Shown here in pieces: positions 1 through 11,595 of a stretch of 64,000 bases of DNA. The notes beneath the pieces were generated by a model that ran no database searches, was not told the DNA's origin, and saw only the letters and a list, made by a program, of their open reading frames with translations. Within the stretch, counting starts at the first letter, position 1. Every line of letters begins with the position of its first letter. The DNA is from Egibacter rhizosphaerae (GTDB lineage: Bacteria; Actinomycetota; Nitriliruptoria; Euzebyales; Egibacteraceae): the NCBI RefSeq assembly GCF_004322855.1, contig NZ_CP036402.1, positions 2,480,001 through 2,544,000 of the forward strand, given 5' to 3'. The translations under genes were made by a program, and so were the position numbers.

Positions 1-1
1 G

Positions 2-574
2 GCCCTCGCCCTCGCCGGCCTCGCGGGGTGCGCGACGGAGGGCGAGAGCTCGGAGGGTGCCTCGGGCGAGGAAGCCGCGGGGAGTGAGGGAGCCGCGGAG
101 AGCGAGGGAGCCGCGTCCGACGGGGGGAACGAGGACGCCGCTGGTCCCGCGGGAGCACCCGAACCCGCCGACGTCCCCGACGAGGCCGAGGGCTGGCCGA
201 CGGACGACGTGGTGCTCACCGGTCCGGACGGAGCCACCGTCCCGCTGCACGTGTGGGTCGCCGACGACCAGGATCGGCGGGCGGTCGGCCTGATGGGATG
301 GTCCCATCTGCCGGAGGGCACCGGGATGCTGTTCGAGTATCCCGCTTCCCGCGATGGCGGCTTCTGGATGAAGGGCGTGCGGTTCCCTCTCTCGATCGCC
401 TTCGCGGACGACGCCGGCACGGTGACCGAGATCATCGAGATGGACGTGTGCGACGATGACCCGTGCCCGGTGCACGAGCCCGAGGGGCAGTACCGTCGCG
501 CGCTCGAGCTCCCCCAGGGGCGGTTCCAGGAGCACGGGGTCGAGCCGGGATGGCAGCTCGAGGTGCGCGGGTGA
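2..574 (+). CDS. DUF192 lipoprotein (5' end outside window)
   Basis: Reading frame open from the window edge. The first visible residues end in a lipobox-like Leu-Ala-Gly-Cys, so this is the end of a lipoprotein signal peptide. A long Glu/Ser/Gly/Ala-rich spacer follows (to about base 200), then a compact domain of about 120 residues. That domain has the DUF192 pattern: a V-x-V-A-x-x-x-x-x-R-x-x-GLM start, then a GMLF segment and the FWMKGVRFPLSIAF stretch, ending with an EVR-type strand. DUF192 proteins are small, often exported and of unclear function. The acidic spacer probably tethers the domain away from the membrane. The start codon lies upstream of the window. Family call is good; function unknown. 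Confidence 0.8.
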   Translation, partial: ALALAGLAGCATEGESSEGASGEEAAGSEGAAESEGAASDGGNEDAAGPAGAPEPADVPDEAEGWPTDDVVLTGPDGATVPLHVWVADDQDRRAVGLMGWSHLPEGTGMLFEYPASRDGGFWMKGVRFPLSIAFADDAGTVTEIIEMDVCDDDPCPVHEPEGQYRRALELPQGRFQEHGVEPGWQLEVRG

Positions 575-639
575 GAGTGCCCCGCACGCCACGGTCCGAG
601 GGTGACGAGGTCGGGAAGAGGTGGGGAAGGAGAGGGCAG

Positions 640-789
640 ATGGCGATCTGGCTGATGTGGGTGATCGCGATCGTCGTGGTGGTCCTGCCGGCCGTGCTCG
701 CGGTGGCGTTCAACGGGCGCGATCGGGCGGACGCGCGGGGACGGCGAGTCGACCACCGGTGGCGCGCACCGCGAGTGTCGAAGCAATAA
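640..789 (+). CDS. small single-span membrane protein, 49 aa
   Basis: ATG at 640 is preceded by a purine-rich ribosome-binding stretch (GGAAGGAGAGGG). The product opens with a strongly hydrophobic segment (MAIWLMWVIAIVVVVLPAVL) and ends in a short, very basic tail rich in Arg. It looks like a one-pass membrane peptide with a cytoplasmic tail. A longer frame starting at 463 overlaps the DUF192 gene and is unlikely. I do not recognise the family; the TM-plus-RBS combination is the only support. Confidence 0.55.
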   Translation: MAIWLMWVIAIVVVVLPAVLAVAFNGRDRADARGRRVDHRWRAPRVSKQ

Positions 790-791
790 AA

Positions 792-812
792 TCTGAGTGT
801 GACTGGCTCAAC
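792..812. promoter_or_regulatory. HAIR operator (HspR box) upstream of dnaK
   Basis: Inverted repeat TCTGAGT-N7-GCTCAAC, matching 10 of 14 positions of the HspR consensus CTTGAGT-N7-ACTCAAG. It lies about 85 bp upstream of dnaK and just upstream of a plausible promoter. HspR is encoded at the end of the same operon, so this predicts autoregulated heat-shock control as in Streptomyces and Mycobacterium. Confidence 0.75.
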
Positions 813-816
813 CATG

Positions 817-845
817 TTGTTGCTGCCCGTCGCGAGGGGTAGGCT
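817..845 (+). promoter_or_regulatory. candidate dnaK promoter
   Basis: TTGTTG (817-822) and TAGGCT (840-845) are separated by 17 bp, giving a start about 45 bases before the dnaK ATG. Each hexamer matches the vegetative consensus at only three positions, but the HAIR box touches the -35 element, as expected for repression. Confidence 0.45.
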
Positions 846-897
846 CGGGTTCGAGAACACGACGTCCCTGAGCGCCTGAGCGGCGCGGAGGTGGTAC

Positions 898-2748
<1,851 letters not shown>

Positions 2749-2751
2749 CCC

Positions 2752-3459
2752 ATGGATGGGGATCCACGCCACGGACGCGACGAGTACGCGCGGCACGACC
2801 CGGGCGAGGAGCCTGACGTGACCGATGGCTCGGCCCGGCAGGAGCCGCCGCACGACGCCACCGGGGAGGCCGGTGCGCACGACCCGAGGGCCGAGGGCGC
2901 CGACGCGTCGTTCGCCGAGGGTGGCTCGGCCGGGTCCGAGCCACCCTCGTCCGGCGAGGCGGTCGACGGTGAGGCTGCCGCCGGTGGTGCGGACCCCGAC
3001 GGCGAGCCCGTCGACGAGCTCACACGCGTTGCCGCCGAGCGCGACGAGTACCTCGACCTGCTCCGGCGCGAGCGCGCGGAGTTCGAGAACTTCCGCCGTC
3101 GCGTTCAGCGGGAGCGCGGCGAGGCGCTCGACAAGGGCGCGGAACAGCTCGTCGGGAACCTGCTGTCGGTGCTCGACAACTTCGGGCACGTGCGTCTCGG
3201 CGCTGAGGAGGCCGAGGACCAGCCGCTCGCCAAGGGCGTCGAGATGGTGTACCGGGAGCTGTGGGCCGCGCTGTCCGACGCCGGCCTCGAGGAGGTCCCC
3301 GGGGTCAGGGCGCCGTTCGACCCCGAGCACCACGAGGCGATGATGCAGGTCGAGGCCGACGAGGAGGTCGAGGAGCCGTACGTGGCCGAGGTGTTGCGGC
3401 CCGGCTACCGCTTCAAGGGGCGGGTGCTGCGGCCGGCCTCGGTGTCGGTGGCCCAGTAG
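2752..3459 (+). CDS. grpE: nucleotide exchange factor GrpE
   Basis: 235 aa, starting 3 bases after the dnaK stop. The first 85 residues or so are acidic and low-complexity. Then comes the long GrpE helix (LTRVAAERDEYLDLLRRERA onward, with FENFRRRVQRER), followed by the beta domain ending in the conserved G-Y-R-F-K-G-R-V-L-R-P-A-x-V-x-V. It releases ADP from DnaK and acts as the thermosensor of the cycle. The acidic N-terminal extension is longer than in mesophilic homologues and fits the general acidity of this proteome. Confidence 0.96.
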   Translation: MDGDPRHGRDEYARHDPGEEPDVTDGSARQEPPHDATGEAGAHDPRAEGADASFAEGGSAGSEPPSSGEAVDGEAAAGGADPDGEPVDELTRVAAERDEYLDLLRRERAEFENFRRRVQRERGEALDKGAEQLVGNLLSVLDNFGHVRLGAEEAEDQPLAKGVEMVYRELWAALSDAGLEEVPGVRAPFDPEHHEAMMQVEADEEVEEPYVAEVLRPGYRFKGRVLRPASVSVAQ

Positions 3460-3461
3460 CC

Positions 3462-4661
3462 ATGACCCAACGCGACTACGTCGAGAAGGACTACTACAAA
3501 ACCCTGGGGGTCTCGAAGGACGCCGACCAGTCCGAGATCTCCCGGGTGTACCGCAAGCTGGCGCGCGAGCACCACCCCGACGCGAACCCCGACGATCCGG
3601 ACGCCGAGCAGCGCTTCAAGGAGATCAGCGAGGCCTACTCGGTCCTCTCCGATCCCGAGAAGCGCAAGGAGTACGACCAGGTCCGCAACCTGGTCGACAG
3701 CGGGGCGTTCCGCGGTGGTGGACCGGGCCCCGGCGGGGCCGGTCCGTTCGGTGCCGGGGGCGGGTTCCGGGGCGCGGAGACCTTCGACCTCTCGGACCTG
3801 CTCGGCGACCTGTTCGGCGAGGGCGCCGGCGCGGGCGGTAGCCCGTTCGGGGCCGGCGGGTCGACCCGCAGCCGCGGCCGGGCACGCACGCAGCGCGGCA
3901 CCGACGTCGAGACCGAGCTGACGCTGTCCTTCGAGGACGCGATGGCCGGGGTGACGACGACGCTGCGGGTGGCCGGGCCCGCGCCCTGTTCGACGTGCCA
4001 CGGCTCCGGGTCGCGGCCGGGGACGAGCCCGCAGGTGTGCGGCACGTGCGGAGGCCAGGGGCTGATCACGCGCGACCAGGGCATGTTCGGGTTCAGCGAG
4101 CCCTGCCCGTCGTGCGGCGGCAGCGGTCGCCAGATCACCGATCCGTGCTCGACCTGCAGCGGCAGTGGGCGCGAGACCCGCACCCGCGACATCCGCGCCC
4201 GCATCCCCGCCGGAGTCAAGGACGGTGCTCGCATCCGGCTCAAGGGCAAGGGCGCGCCGGGGGGCGGCGGCGGAGAGCCCGGCGACCTCTACGTGACCGT
4301 GCACGTCGCGGAGCACGAGTTCTTCGACCGCCGCGGGGACAACCTCGTCGTGCACCTTCCCGTCACGATGACCGAGGCGGCGCTCGGGACGAAGGTGCGG
4401 GTCCCCACGCTGGACGGCGCCGTGACGGTCAAGGTGCCCGCCGGCACGCAACCGGGCCGCACCCTCCGCGTGCGCGGCCGCGGTGCGCCCAAGTCCGGTG
4501 GCGCCTACGGCGATCTGCTCGTGGTCGTCGACGTGGTCGTCCCCCGCAAGCTGAGCCGCACGCAGAAGAAGATGCTCGAGGAGTTCGGTGCGACCGAGCA
4601 GGCCGACGAGCTGCGGGCGCACCTGGACGCCGCGGTGGCCGCTCGGGAGGAGGCGCACTGA
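3462..4661 (+). CDS. dnaJ: co-chaperone DnaJ (Hsp40, type I)
   Basis: 399 aa from the ATG at 3462, two bases after the grpE stop. The J domain carries HPD at residues 38-40. A Gly/Phe-rich segment spans about 80-150. A zinc-binding domain with four C-x-x-C-x-G-x-G repeats ([32 protein letters not shown]) spans about 176-236, then the two beta-barrel client-binding domains. It stimulates DnaK ATPase and delivers substrates. A longer frame reaching back to 3261 is open but overlaps grpE and is rejected. Confidence 0.97.
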   Translation: MTQRDYVEKDYYKTLGVSKDADQSEISRVYRKLAREHHPDANPDDPDAEQRFKEISEAYSVLSDPEKRKEYDQVRNLVDSGAFRGGGPGPGGAGPFGAGGGFRGAETFDLSDLLGDLFGEGAGAGGSPFGAGGSTRSRGRARTQRGTDVETELTLSFEDAMAGVTTTLRVAGPAPCSTCHGSGSRPGTSPQVCGTCGGQGLITRDQGMFGFSEPCPSCGGSGRQITDPCSTCSGSGRETRTRDIRARIPAGVKDGARIRLKGKGAPGGGGGEPGDLYVTVHVAEHEFFDRRGDNLVVHLPVTMTEAALGTKVRVPTLDGAVTVKVPAGTQPGRTLRVRGRGAPKSGGAYGDLLVVVDVVVPRKLSRTQKKMLEEFGATEQADELRAHLDAAVAAREEAH

Positions 4662-5086
4662 TGGTTGCGCGAGTTCGGCGGGAAACGGCGGTCTACATCA
4701 TCTCGGTGGCCGCCGAGCTGGCCGGCGTGCACCCGCAGACCCTGCGCACCTACGAGCGCAAGGGCCTCATCCGCCCGTCGCGGACGGCGGGGGGTACGCG
4801 CCGCTACTCCGAGCGCGACGTTGAGCGGGTCCGTCTCATCCAGGAGCTCACCCAGGAGGAGGGCGTCAACCTCGCCGGAGTCCTGCGGGTCCTGCGGTTG
4901 GAGGAGGAGCTGGAGGAGACCCGCGAGCGGCTCACCGAGGCGCTCGCGGAGGTCGAACGGGTCCGCCGCGACGCCGAGTACGCGCTGCGCGAGCAGGCGC
5001 GGGCGCGGTCGGCCGAGATCGTGCTCTACCGTGAGCCGTCCACGGAGATCGAGCCGCACCGCACCGTGGGCCGCCGCCGGCGCTGA
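4661..5086 (+). CDS. hspR: MerR-family heat-shock repressor HspR
   Basis: 141 aa. The ATG overlaps the dnaJ stop by one base (TGATG), implying translational coupling. The N-terminal half is a MerR winged helix ([26 protein letters not shown]...[31 protein letters not shown]), closely resembling HspR of Streptomyces and mycobacteria. A coiled coil and a basic RRRR tail follow. HspR represses its own operon and clpB through HAIR boxes with DnaK as co-repressor. Both expected operators are found here, upstream of dnaK and of clpB. Confidence 0.93.
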   Translation: MVARVRRETAVYIISVAAELAGVHPQTLRTYERKGLIRPSRTAGGTRRYSERDVERVRLIQELTQEEGVNLAGVLRVLRLEEELEETRERLTEALAEVERVRRDAEYALREQARARSAEIVLYREPSTEIEPHRTVGRRRR

Positions 5087-5160
5087 CTCGGCCACGCCCG
5101 TCGGCTATCGGATGTCGCCAGCGGTGTCGGGACGCTGGCGGCTCGTCTCCGGCGGGCGGA

Positions 5161-6088
5161 TCAGTCTCGGGCGGGCACCGTCTCGTGGTGGGGCCAGGGC
5201 CACCACTGCGACAGGCCCCGCACGACGGCCGGCAGCGCGGCGGGCTCCACCGGGCGCGCGAGCACGAATCCCTGAGCGCCGTGGCAGCCGATCGGGCGGA
5301 GCAGCTCGAGCTGCTCCTCGGTCTCGACGCCCTCGACGATCACCGGGGTGCGCAGCGCGTCGCTCAGCCAGGTGACCGCCCCGATGAACGCCGCCGCGTG
5401 CGGGCTGTCGATCAGGCTGCGGTCGAGCTTGATCTCGTCGAACGGGAGGAACTGCAGGCGCGTGAGGGAGCCGTGGCCCGCACCGAAGTCGTCGAGCGAG
5501 AGGCGGACCCCCACCTCCCGGACCGCGGCGAGGGTGCGGTCGACTGTCTCGGTCTGCTGCAGCAACGCGCTCTCGGTGATTTCGAGCGTCAACCGTTCCG
5601 GCGCCAGGTCGCCAGCCGCCAGGGTCGCGTCGAGTTCGGGCGCGAAGCCCTCGACGGCGAGCTCGCTGGCGCTGACGTTCGTCGACGCTGACGACCCGGT
5701 TCCCCCCGCCGCGCTTCGCCTCGTAGAGGGCGATGTCGGCGCGGGCGATCAACTCGGTGTGGGTGTCGTCCTTGTCGCCGGTGGCGATGCCCGCCGAGGC
5801 GGTCTGGCCTTCGGGCACCCGCCCGCGCAGGGTCTCGACCACCGCGAGAGCCTCGGCGCTCGAATGGCCGGGCAGCACGATCACGAACTCGTCACCCCCG
5901 TAGCGGGCGAGGGTCGCCTGCTCGGGAACGAGCTCGCGCCAGCGAGCCGCCAGCTCGGCCAGCAGCACGTCGCCGGCCCCGTGGTGGTGGACCTCGTTGA
6001 ACGCCTTGAAGTCGTCGACGTCCAGCACGCTCACCGCCGCGACGCCGACGGTCATGTGCGCGACGGCCTGCCCCGGAGGAGAAGCCAT
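5161..6088 (-). pseudogene. decayed GGDEF-EAL gene (internal deletion and frameshift)
   Basis: Reading down from 6088, the frame encodes most of a diguanylate cyclase domain with an intact GGDEF motif (ARYGGDEFVIVLPG) and the usual end YEAKRGGGNRVV. It lacks the DPLTGLPNR start of the family. Around 5680-5690 homology jumps into another frame. That frame encodes only the second half of an EAL domain: NVSASELA, LEITESALL, DDFGAGHGSL, DEIKLDRSLI, VEGVETEEQLE and GFVLARPV. The first part of the EAL domain, including the EAL signature, is missing. The result is a deletion of roughly 110 residues plus a frameshift. Compare the intact relative at 61454-63997. The GGDEF fragment may still be translated. 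Confidence 0.8.
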
Positions 6089-6111
6089 GGGCGAGGGTAG
6101 GGCCGCTCCGA

Positions 6112-6132
6112 CTTGAGCAACTAAGACTCAAG
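6112..6132. promoter_or_regulatory. HAIR operator (HspR box) upstream of clpB
   Basis: CTTGAGC-AACTAAG-ACTCAAG matches 13 of 14 consensus positions of the HspR box. It sits 44-64 bases before the clpB ATG and 24 bases before the start of the divergent GGDEF remnant, so HspR bound here could affect both directions. It is a better match than the dnaK site. Confidence 0.9.
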
Positions 6133-6162
6133 TTTTCTGCTGCGAGCACTGCGACGCCGCGC

Positions 6163-6168
6163 TAGGGT
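6163..6168 (+). promoter_or_regulatory. -10 box TAGGGT of a likely leaderless clpB transcript
   Basis: TAGGGT ends seven bases before the clpB ATG and no Shine-Dalgarno sequence is present, so transcription would begin at or next to the start codon. No convincing -35 hexamer at 16-18 bp. Confidence 0.55.
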
Positions 6169-6175
6169 TGGGGCC

Positions 6176-8815
6176 ATGGATGCGAACCGTTTGACCATCA
6201 AGGCCCAGGAGGCCGTCCAGCGCGGGTTCCAGCTCGCCGTGGAACGCGGGAACCCGCAGCTCGAGCCCGTCCACCTGCTCGTCGCGCTGCTCGACCAGCA
6301 GGACGGCATCGTGCCGCCGGTGCTGCGTCGCCTCGGCGGCGCTCCGGACGCGCTCCGCCAGGAGGCCGAGCAGGCGCTGGCCCGCTTGCCCCAGGCCAGC
6401 GGCGCGACGAGCCAGCCCGGCGCGTCCCGGGCCACGAGCCAGGCGCTCACCGAGGCCGAGCAGCGCGCCGAGTCACTCGGTGACGAGTACGTGTCGACCG
6501 AGCACCTGCTGCTCGCCATCGGCGAGGGGACCGACGCCGCGGCACGTGTGCTGCAGCAGGCCGGGGCCACCGGCGACGCGCTGCTGGCAGCGCTGCGCGA
6601 GGTCCGCGGCAACCAGCGGGTCGAGAGCCAGACGCCCGAGGACACCTACGAGGCGCTGGAGAAGTACGCGCGCGACCTCACCGAGGCCGCCGAGCAGGGC
6701 GAGCTCGACCCGGTGGTCGGGCGAGACGACGAGATCCGCCGGGTCGTGCAGGTGCTGAGCCGCCGCACGAAGAACAACCCCGTGCTCATCGGCGACCCGG
6801 GGGTCGGCAAGACCGCGATCGCCGAGGGTCTCGCCCAGCGCATCGTCGCCGGCGACGTGCCCGAGTCGCTCAAGGACCGTCGCATCGTCGCGCTCGACCT
6901 GGGCGCGATGATCGCGGGCGCGAAGTACCGCGGGGAGTTCGAGGAGCGACTCAAGGCCGTCCTCAAGGAGATCGAGGCCGCCGAGGGGCGGATGATCACC
7001 TTCGTCGACGAGCTGCACACGATCGTCGGTGCCGGCAAGGCCGAGGGCTCGATGGACGCCGGCAACATGCTCAAGCCCCTGCTGGCCCGCGGGAAGCTGC
7101 GCATGATCGGCGCGACGACCCTCGACGAGTACCGCGAGGTCGAGAAGGACAAGGCGCTGGAGCGCCGCTTCCAGCCCGTGCACGTCGGCGAGCCGAGCGT
7201 GGCCGACGCTGTCGCGATCCTGCGCGGCCTCAAGGAGCGCTACGAGGTCCACCACGGGGTGCGCATCACCGACGGTGCGCTCGTTGCGGCCGCACGCCTG
7301 TCCGACCGCTACCTCACCGAGCGCTACCTGCCGGACAAGGCGATCGACCTGATCGACGAGGCCACGAGCCGCGTGCGCATCGAGATCGACTCGATGCCCA
7401 CCGAGATCGACGTCCTCGACCGCCGCGTCAAGCAGCTCGAGATCGAGCAGGCCGCGCTCGAGGGCTCGGCCGAGGACGACCCCGAGGCAGGCCAGCGGCG
7501 CGCGGCGATCGCCGACGAGCTCGACGACCTGCGCGGCGAGCTGGCCCAGCTCACCGAGCGCTGGCAGGCGGAGAAGGCGGCGATCGAGGTCATCCGCAGC
7601 CTGAAGGAGCGCATCGAGGGGCTGCGGGACGAGGCCGAACGCGCCGAGCGCGACGGCGACCTGCAGCGCGCGGCCGAGCTGCGCTACGGCGAGCTGCCGG
7701 CCGCCGAGCGGGAGCTCGCCGACGCCCAGCAACAGCTCGCCGAGCTGCAGGCCGAGGGCGCCACCCTGCTCACCGAGGAGGTCACCGCCGAGGACGTGGC
7801 CGAGGTCGTCGCGAAGTGGACCGGGATCCCGGTCGACCGCCTCATGGAGGGCGAGCGCGAGAAGCTCGTGCGCCTGGAGGACGTGCTGCGTGAGCGCGTG
7901 ATCGGCCAGGAGGAGGCCGTGCAGGCGGTCAGCGACGCGGTGCGCCGCAGCCGGGCCGGCATCGCGGACCCGAACCGCCCGCTCGGGTCGTTCCTCTTCC
8001 TCGGGCCGACCGGGGTCGGCAAGACCGAGCTCGCGCGCACTCTCGCCGACTTCCTGTTCGACGACGAGCGGGCGATGGTCCGCCTCGACATGGGCGAGTT
8101 CCAGGAGAAGCACACCGTCAGCCGCCTCGTCGGGGCGCCGCCGGGCTACGTCGGCTACGAGGAGGGCGGTCAGCTCACCGAGCCGGTGCGCCGTCGCCCC
8201 TACTCGGTCGTGCTGCTCGACGAGGTCGAGAAGGCCCACCCGGACGTGTTCAACACGCTGCTCCAGCTGCTCGACGATGGGCGGCTGACCGACGGGCACG
8301 GGCAGACGGTCGACTTCCGCAACACCGTGGTCATCATGACCTCGAACCTCGGCAGCCAGTGGCTGCTGGAGGCCGACCTGCCCGAGGCGCAGATGCGCGA
8401 GCGGGTCATGGCGAGCGTGCGCGAGCACTTCCGCCCCGAGTTCCTGAACCGCCTCGACGAGCTGTTGATCTTCCACCGGCTCGACAAGGACCAGCTGCGC
8501 GAGATCGTCGACGTGCAGCTGCGCACCGTCGGCGAGCGGTTCGGCCAGCGCGACCTGGCTCTCGAGGTCAGCGAGGCCGCCAAGGACTGGCTCGCCGAGC
8601 GCGGCTACGACCCCGTCTACGGGGCCCGACCGCTCAAGCGCACGCTGCGCAAGGAGCTCGAGGATCGTGTCGCCCTCGCGCTGCTCGACGGGTCGATCAC
8701 CGAGGGCCAGGCGGTGCGCGTCGACGTCGGTCACGACGCCCTCGTGATCGAGGGCGTCGACACGGCCGAGCCCTCCACCGGGGAGCCGAGCGCCCTCGCG
8801 GCCGGGCACGACTAG
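6176..8815 (+). CDS. clpB: disaggregase ClpB (Hsp100)
   Basis: 879 aa, full length. The order is: two N-terminal Clp repeats (about 1-145), first AAA+ module with Walker A GDPGVGKT at 206-213, the long coiled-coil middle domain (about 395-530), second AAA+ module with Walker A GPTGVGKT at 610-617, and the sensor-2 GARPLKR motif near the C-terminus. ClpB works with DnaK/DnaJ/GrpE to resolubilise aggregates. The start is fixed by the -10 box and the N-domain sequence [17 protein letters not shown]. Predicted member of the HspR regulon through the HAIR box at 6112-6132. Confidence 0.97.
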   Translation: MDANRLTIKAQEAVQRGFQLAVERGNPQLEPVHLLVALLDQQDGIVPPVLRRLGGAPDALRQEAEQALARLPQASGATSQPGASRATSQALTEAEQRAESLGDEYVSTEHLLLAIGEGTDAAARVLQQAGATGDALLAALREVRGNQRVESQTPEDTYEALEKYARDLTEAAEQGELDPVVGRDDEIRRVVQVLSRRTKNNPVLIGDPGVGKTAIAEGLAQRIVAGDVPESLKDRRIVALDLGAMIAGAKYRGEFEERLKAVLKEIEAAEGRMITFVDELHTIVGAGKAEGSMDAGNMLKPLLARGKLRMIGATTLDEYREVEKDKALERRFQPVHVGEPSVADAVAILRGLKERYEVHHGVRITDGALVAAARLSDRYLTERYLPDKAIDLIDEATSRVRIEIDSMPTEIDVLDRRVKQLEIEQAALEGSAEDDPEAGQRRAAIADELDDLRGELAQLTERWQAEKAAIEVIRSLKERIEGLRDEAERAERDGDLQRAAELRYGELPAAERELADAQQQLAELQAEGATLLTEEVTAEDVAEVVAKWTGIPVDRLMEGEREKLVRLEDVLRERVIGQEEAVQAVSDAVRRSRAGIADPNRPLGSFLFLGPTGVGKTELARTLADFLFDDERAMVRLDMGEFQEKHTVSRLVGAPPGYVGYEEGGQLTEPVRRRPYSVVLLDEVEKAHPDVFNTLLQLLDDGRLTDGHGQTVDFRNTVVIMTSNLGSQWLLEADLPEAQMRERVMASVREHFRPEFLNRLDELLIFHRLDKDQLREIVDVQLRTVGERFGQRDLALEVSEAAKDWLAERGYDPVYGARPLKRTLRKELEDRVALALLDGSITEGQAVRVDVGHDALVIEGVDTAEPSTGEPSALAAGHD

Positions 8816-8913
8816 GGTCCGGCGTCCCCGCGACCGTCCGTTCGGCGGTGGGGCTCGCGGGTCGACCCGCCCGACGTCTGCGAGCATGCGTGCGACGACG
8901 TCGGGAGTGCGAG

Positions 8914-9477
8914 ATGGCCGAACTCCGCAGGACCACGGGCGAGCGCCCCACCCCGCAGGGGCCGATCATCACGCGGGGCTACGAGGTCGTCGAGGACGGC
9001 GAGCCGCGCCCCCCTGCCCGGCTGGCGCCCGAGGCGTTCGACGAGATCGCCGTGGTCGACGTGCAACCCGCCTCCCCCGAGGAGCGGCAGGCGATGGCCT
9101 TCCCGGCCTTCGGGGTCGACCGGACCGTGACGCTGCGCACCGTCGAGGTCGCCGACGGGCGGCAGGTGGAGGTGCTCGACGCGGACGGGCAACGCCGAGC
9201 GGGCCGGATCGTTCCCGAAACGGCCGCGGCCACCGCCGAACTGCTCGCCCAGCGGCCCGACCTCGCCACCTGGGTGGTCCGTGAGGAGCTGGGCGAGACC
9301 GGGCGCACCGGTCTCGCGGTCGCGATCAGCCGTCCCGAGCTGCAACCGCAGCCGCTCGCCCGCCCGGCGCAGACCGGGGCGACCGGCGGGCTCCGAGCAC
9401 TGCTCGCCGATCGGCGCGTGTGGGTCGCGGTGGGCCTGGCCGTGGTGGTCGCGATCGCGGTGCTCGTGACCGGATAG
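8914..9477 (+). CDS. unknown tail-anchored protein, 187 aa
   Basis: ATG at 8914 has a GGGAG ribosome-binding site eight bases upstream. Residues 1-160 are soluble, Pro/Glu/Arg-rich, with no motif I recognise; the middle (about 55-150) looks like a small beta-rich domain. One hydrophobic segment at about 166-186 (VWVAVGLAVVVAIAVLV) ends the protein, so it is likely tail-anchored with the soluble part in the cytoplasm. It follows clpB by about 100 bp with no hairpin between, so read-through from the heat-shock promoter is possible. Confidence 0.7.
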   Translation: MAELRRTTGERPTPQGPIITRGYEVVEDGEPRPPARLAPEAFDEIAVVDVQPASPEERQAMAFPAFGVDRTVTLRTVEVADGRQVEVLDADGQRRAGRIVPETAAATAELLAQRPDLATWVVREELGETGRTGLAVAISRPELQPQPLARPAQTGATGGLRALLADRRVWVAVGLAVVVAIAVLVTG

Positions 9478-9670
9478 CCGGCGCCCCCGCCTCTCGACAG
9501 GCGGCGGGCGAGGCCTCCGGTGGGCTCTCCAGGCGGGTCGTGGACGGGCCGGTGGCCCGTAAGGGGACACCCTCGGGACAGAATCGGGACAGCGATCCGC
9601 TTTACTGTCCGTACCCGCAGCCGTACTGGTGGGTGCGGGCGGGCGGGGACAACCGGCGGGAGGGTGACCT

Positions 9671-10306
9671 GTGCGGAGGCGTTTAGTGTTCGGGGCGGTG
9701 TTCGCGGCGCTCGCGCTGCTACTCGCCGCGTGCGGGAACATGGTCGAGTCGCTTACCGAGCGTGCGGTCGGTGAGGCACTGTCCGATGACGAGCAGGACG
9801 TCGACATCGACTTCGACGAGGGCGTCACCGTGACCGGCGAGGACGGCGAGCAGAGCGAGGTCAGCTTCGACGAGGAGTCGGGGGAGCTCTCGTTCTCCGG
9901 TGAGGACGGGGAGATGACGCTCGGGGGCGGCGAGTTGCCCGACGAGTTCCCCGACGAGTTCCCGCTGCCCGAGGGCGCCGAGGTTCTCGGTCAGCAGACC
10001 CAGCGGGACGACGACGGGTTGAGCCTCTCCGTGCAGCTGGCGGTCGACGCGCCGTTCGAGGAGACCGCCGGACCGCTGCGCGACGAGGTCGAGGCGGCCG
10101 GCTGGGACGTCGACGAGGGCGAGGGTCACGACGCCGGCGAGACGCTCGAGCTGGACGGGCAGGCGGTCGAGGGGCCGGAGGCCGACGTCTACGCCCTGGC
10201 GGGCCACGGGTTCGACGACGGTGTCCTCGTGATCCTCGACGTGAGCGACGACGAGGGCGACTCCGGTGTCGTGTTGCAGGTCGGGTTCGAGCGGGATGAA
10301 AGGTGA
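9671..10306 (+). CDS. acidic lipoprotein, 211 aa
   Basis: GTG start at 9671 follows GGCGGGAGGGTGACCT. A signal peptide MRRRLVFGAVFAALALLLAA ends at the lipobox Cys21. The mature protein is extremely acidic (DDEQDVDIDFDEG, DEFPDEFPLPEG), with a C-terminal domain of alternating strands (LSLSVQLAVDAPFEETAG..., VLVILDVSDDEGDSGVVLQVGF). Architecture suggests a surface lipoprotein; I do not recognise the family. Intergenic 9478-9670 upstream holds a 7-bp inverted repeat (9544-9560) and an imperfect operator-like repeat GGACAG-N12-CTGTCC (9587-9610). Confidence 0.75.
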   Translation: MRRRLVFGAVFAALALLLAACGNMVESLTERAVGEALSDDEQDVDIDFDEGVTVTGEDGEQSEVSFDEESGELSFSGEDGEMTLGGGELPDEFPDEFPLPEGAEVLGQQTQRDDDGLSLSVQLAVDAPFEETAGPLRDEVEAAGWDVDEGEGHDAGETLELDGQAVEGPEADVYALAGHGFDDGVLVILDVSDDEGDSGVVLQVGFERDER

Positions 10307-10310
10307 GGGG

Positions 10311-11588
10311 ATGAGCGACGAGACGACGGGCAAGGTGCCCTTCCGCGAAGCGATGGGGCTGTTGCGGAAGACGACACCGTTCCTGTTCGCGAACGTGGTC
10401 GTATACGGCGGGTTCTTCCTGGCCACGGTCCTGTGGATGGCCCTGTGGGGGGCGTTGGCGGTGTTCTTCGCCGAGCGAGTCGAGTTGCTCGCCATCATCT
10501 GCTTCATCATCGCCGTCGCGGTGCCGGGTGGGCTGCTGGTGCTCGGCAAGCGCTACGTCCTCTACCTCGTGCAGGGCGCGCACATCGCGGTCGCGACGAA
10601 GCTGCTGCTGGAGGGCGAACTCCCGCAGGGCAAGGGGCAGGTCGAGTACGGACGAGAGGTCGTCAAGGACAACTTCCGTGACGTGAGCATCCTGTTCGCG
10701 GTCGACCGCATCGTCGACCGGGTCGTGCGGGCGTTCGTGCGGTCGTTCGTGCGGATCGTCGACATCCTGCCGCTGGGTGGCGCCGTCTCCCAGATCGCGC
10801 GGATCGTCGGCCAGGTCGTGCGCCGTGCCGCCTCGTACATCGACAACGCGATCCTGTCCTACGCGATCGCGCTGAACGAGGACAACGTGTGGCGCAGCGC
10901 GCGGCACGGGCTGATCCTCTACGCGCAGGTGTACAAGCCGGTCCTCGCGACCGCGGCGAAGGTCTGGGTGCTCGGCCGCGTCTTCTTCGTCGTCGCGCTC
11001 GTCGCGGTCGGCGTCCCCTTGTTCTTCGGTGCGGCCGTGTTCTTCGACGCCTTCGTCGTCCAGCTGATCGCGCTGGTCGCGACGTTCCTGCTCGCGCACC
11101 TGCTCGTCCGCGCCTTCTTCGAGCCGTTCGCGATGATCTACACCCTCGCGACCTACCACCGGGCGATCGAGGGCGTCGAGATCAACGCGACCTGGGACCG
11201 GCGTCTGCAGGACACCTCGAAGGCCTTCCGCGACCTCGTCGGCCGTGCGCGCGAGCACGACGACACGACCGACCCGGTGGACGCCGACGCGTCCGAGGGG
11301 ACGGGGGCGGAGGGGTCCGCCGGGGATACCGGCCGGGCTAGCCGCGGCGGGGCCGCGTCGCGTCAGGCCGGTGTCGGCGGGGGGCTCGGCGGGCTCCTCG
11401 GTCAGGCCGCCTCGGCCGCCGGGGACGCCCTCGGGCAGCGCAACGGCGGTAACGGTCCGGCGCCCGCGGGACCGACAGGCGAGGCGGCGCCGACCGGGGA
11501 TACAGGCGAGGCGGCGCCGGCCGGGGATACAGGGTCGGCGGGGGATGCACCGGTCGCCGACGAGGACGCCCGCGGAGGTACCTCCTGA
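10311..11588 (+). CDS. multi-span membrane protein with Gly/Ala/Pro-rich tail
   Basis: ATG at 10311, four bases after the lipoprotein stop and preceded by AGGTGAGGGG, so probably co-transcribed with it. 425 aa. Hydrophobic pairs lie at about 25-60 and 65-90 and again at about 215-275, with basic amphipathic stretches between them (DRIVDRVVRAFVRSFVRIVDI). Residues from about 320 to the end are low-complexity Ala/Gly/Pro/Asp with tandem repeats. The membrane part resembles uncharacterised multi-span proteins of the kind that coat or remodel membranes. No catalytic motif is visible; function unknown. A strong terminator follows. Confidence 0.75.
   Translation: MSDETTGKVPFREAMGLLRKTTPFLFANVVVYGGFFLATVLWMALWGALAVFFAERVELLAIICFIIAVAVPGGLLVLGKRYVLYLVQGAHIAVATKLLLEGELPQGKGQVEYGREVVKDNFRDVSILFAVDRIVDRVVRAFVRSFVRIVDILPLGGAVSQIARIVGQVVRRAASYIDNAILSYAIALNEDNVWRSARHGLILYAQVYKPVLATAAKVWVLGRVFFVVALVAVGVPLFFGAAVFFDAFVVQLIALVATFLLAHLLVRAFFEPFAMIYTLATYHRAIEGVEINATWDRRLQDTSKAFRDLVGRAREHDDTTDPVDADASEGTGAEGSAGDTGRASRGGAASRQAGVGGGLGGLLGQAASAAGDALGQRNGGNGPAPAGPTGEAAPTGDTGEAAPAGDTGSAGDAPVADEDARGGTS
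11477..11531 (+). repeat. 27-bp in-frame coding repeat, two copies
   Basis: Two nearly identical 27-bp copies (one A/G difference) encode GEAAPTGDT then GEAAPAGDT in the tail of the membrane protein at 10311-11588; a shorter related piece follows. Being a multiple of three it keeps the frame, so tail length can vary without harm. Confidence 0.85.
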
Positions 11589-11595
11589 CACCCCC

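Noticed and set aside
841-862. tRNA T-arm-like GGTTCGAGAAC upstream of dnaK
   Set aside because: No acceptor, D or anticodon stems can be built around it.
9544-9560. Inverted repeat ACGGGCC-GGT-GGCCCGT as a terminator
   Set aside because: Seven-bp stem without T-run, 65 bases after the previous gene; too weak to list as a feature in such GC-rich DNA.
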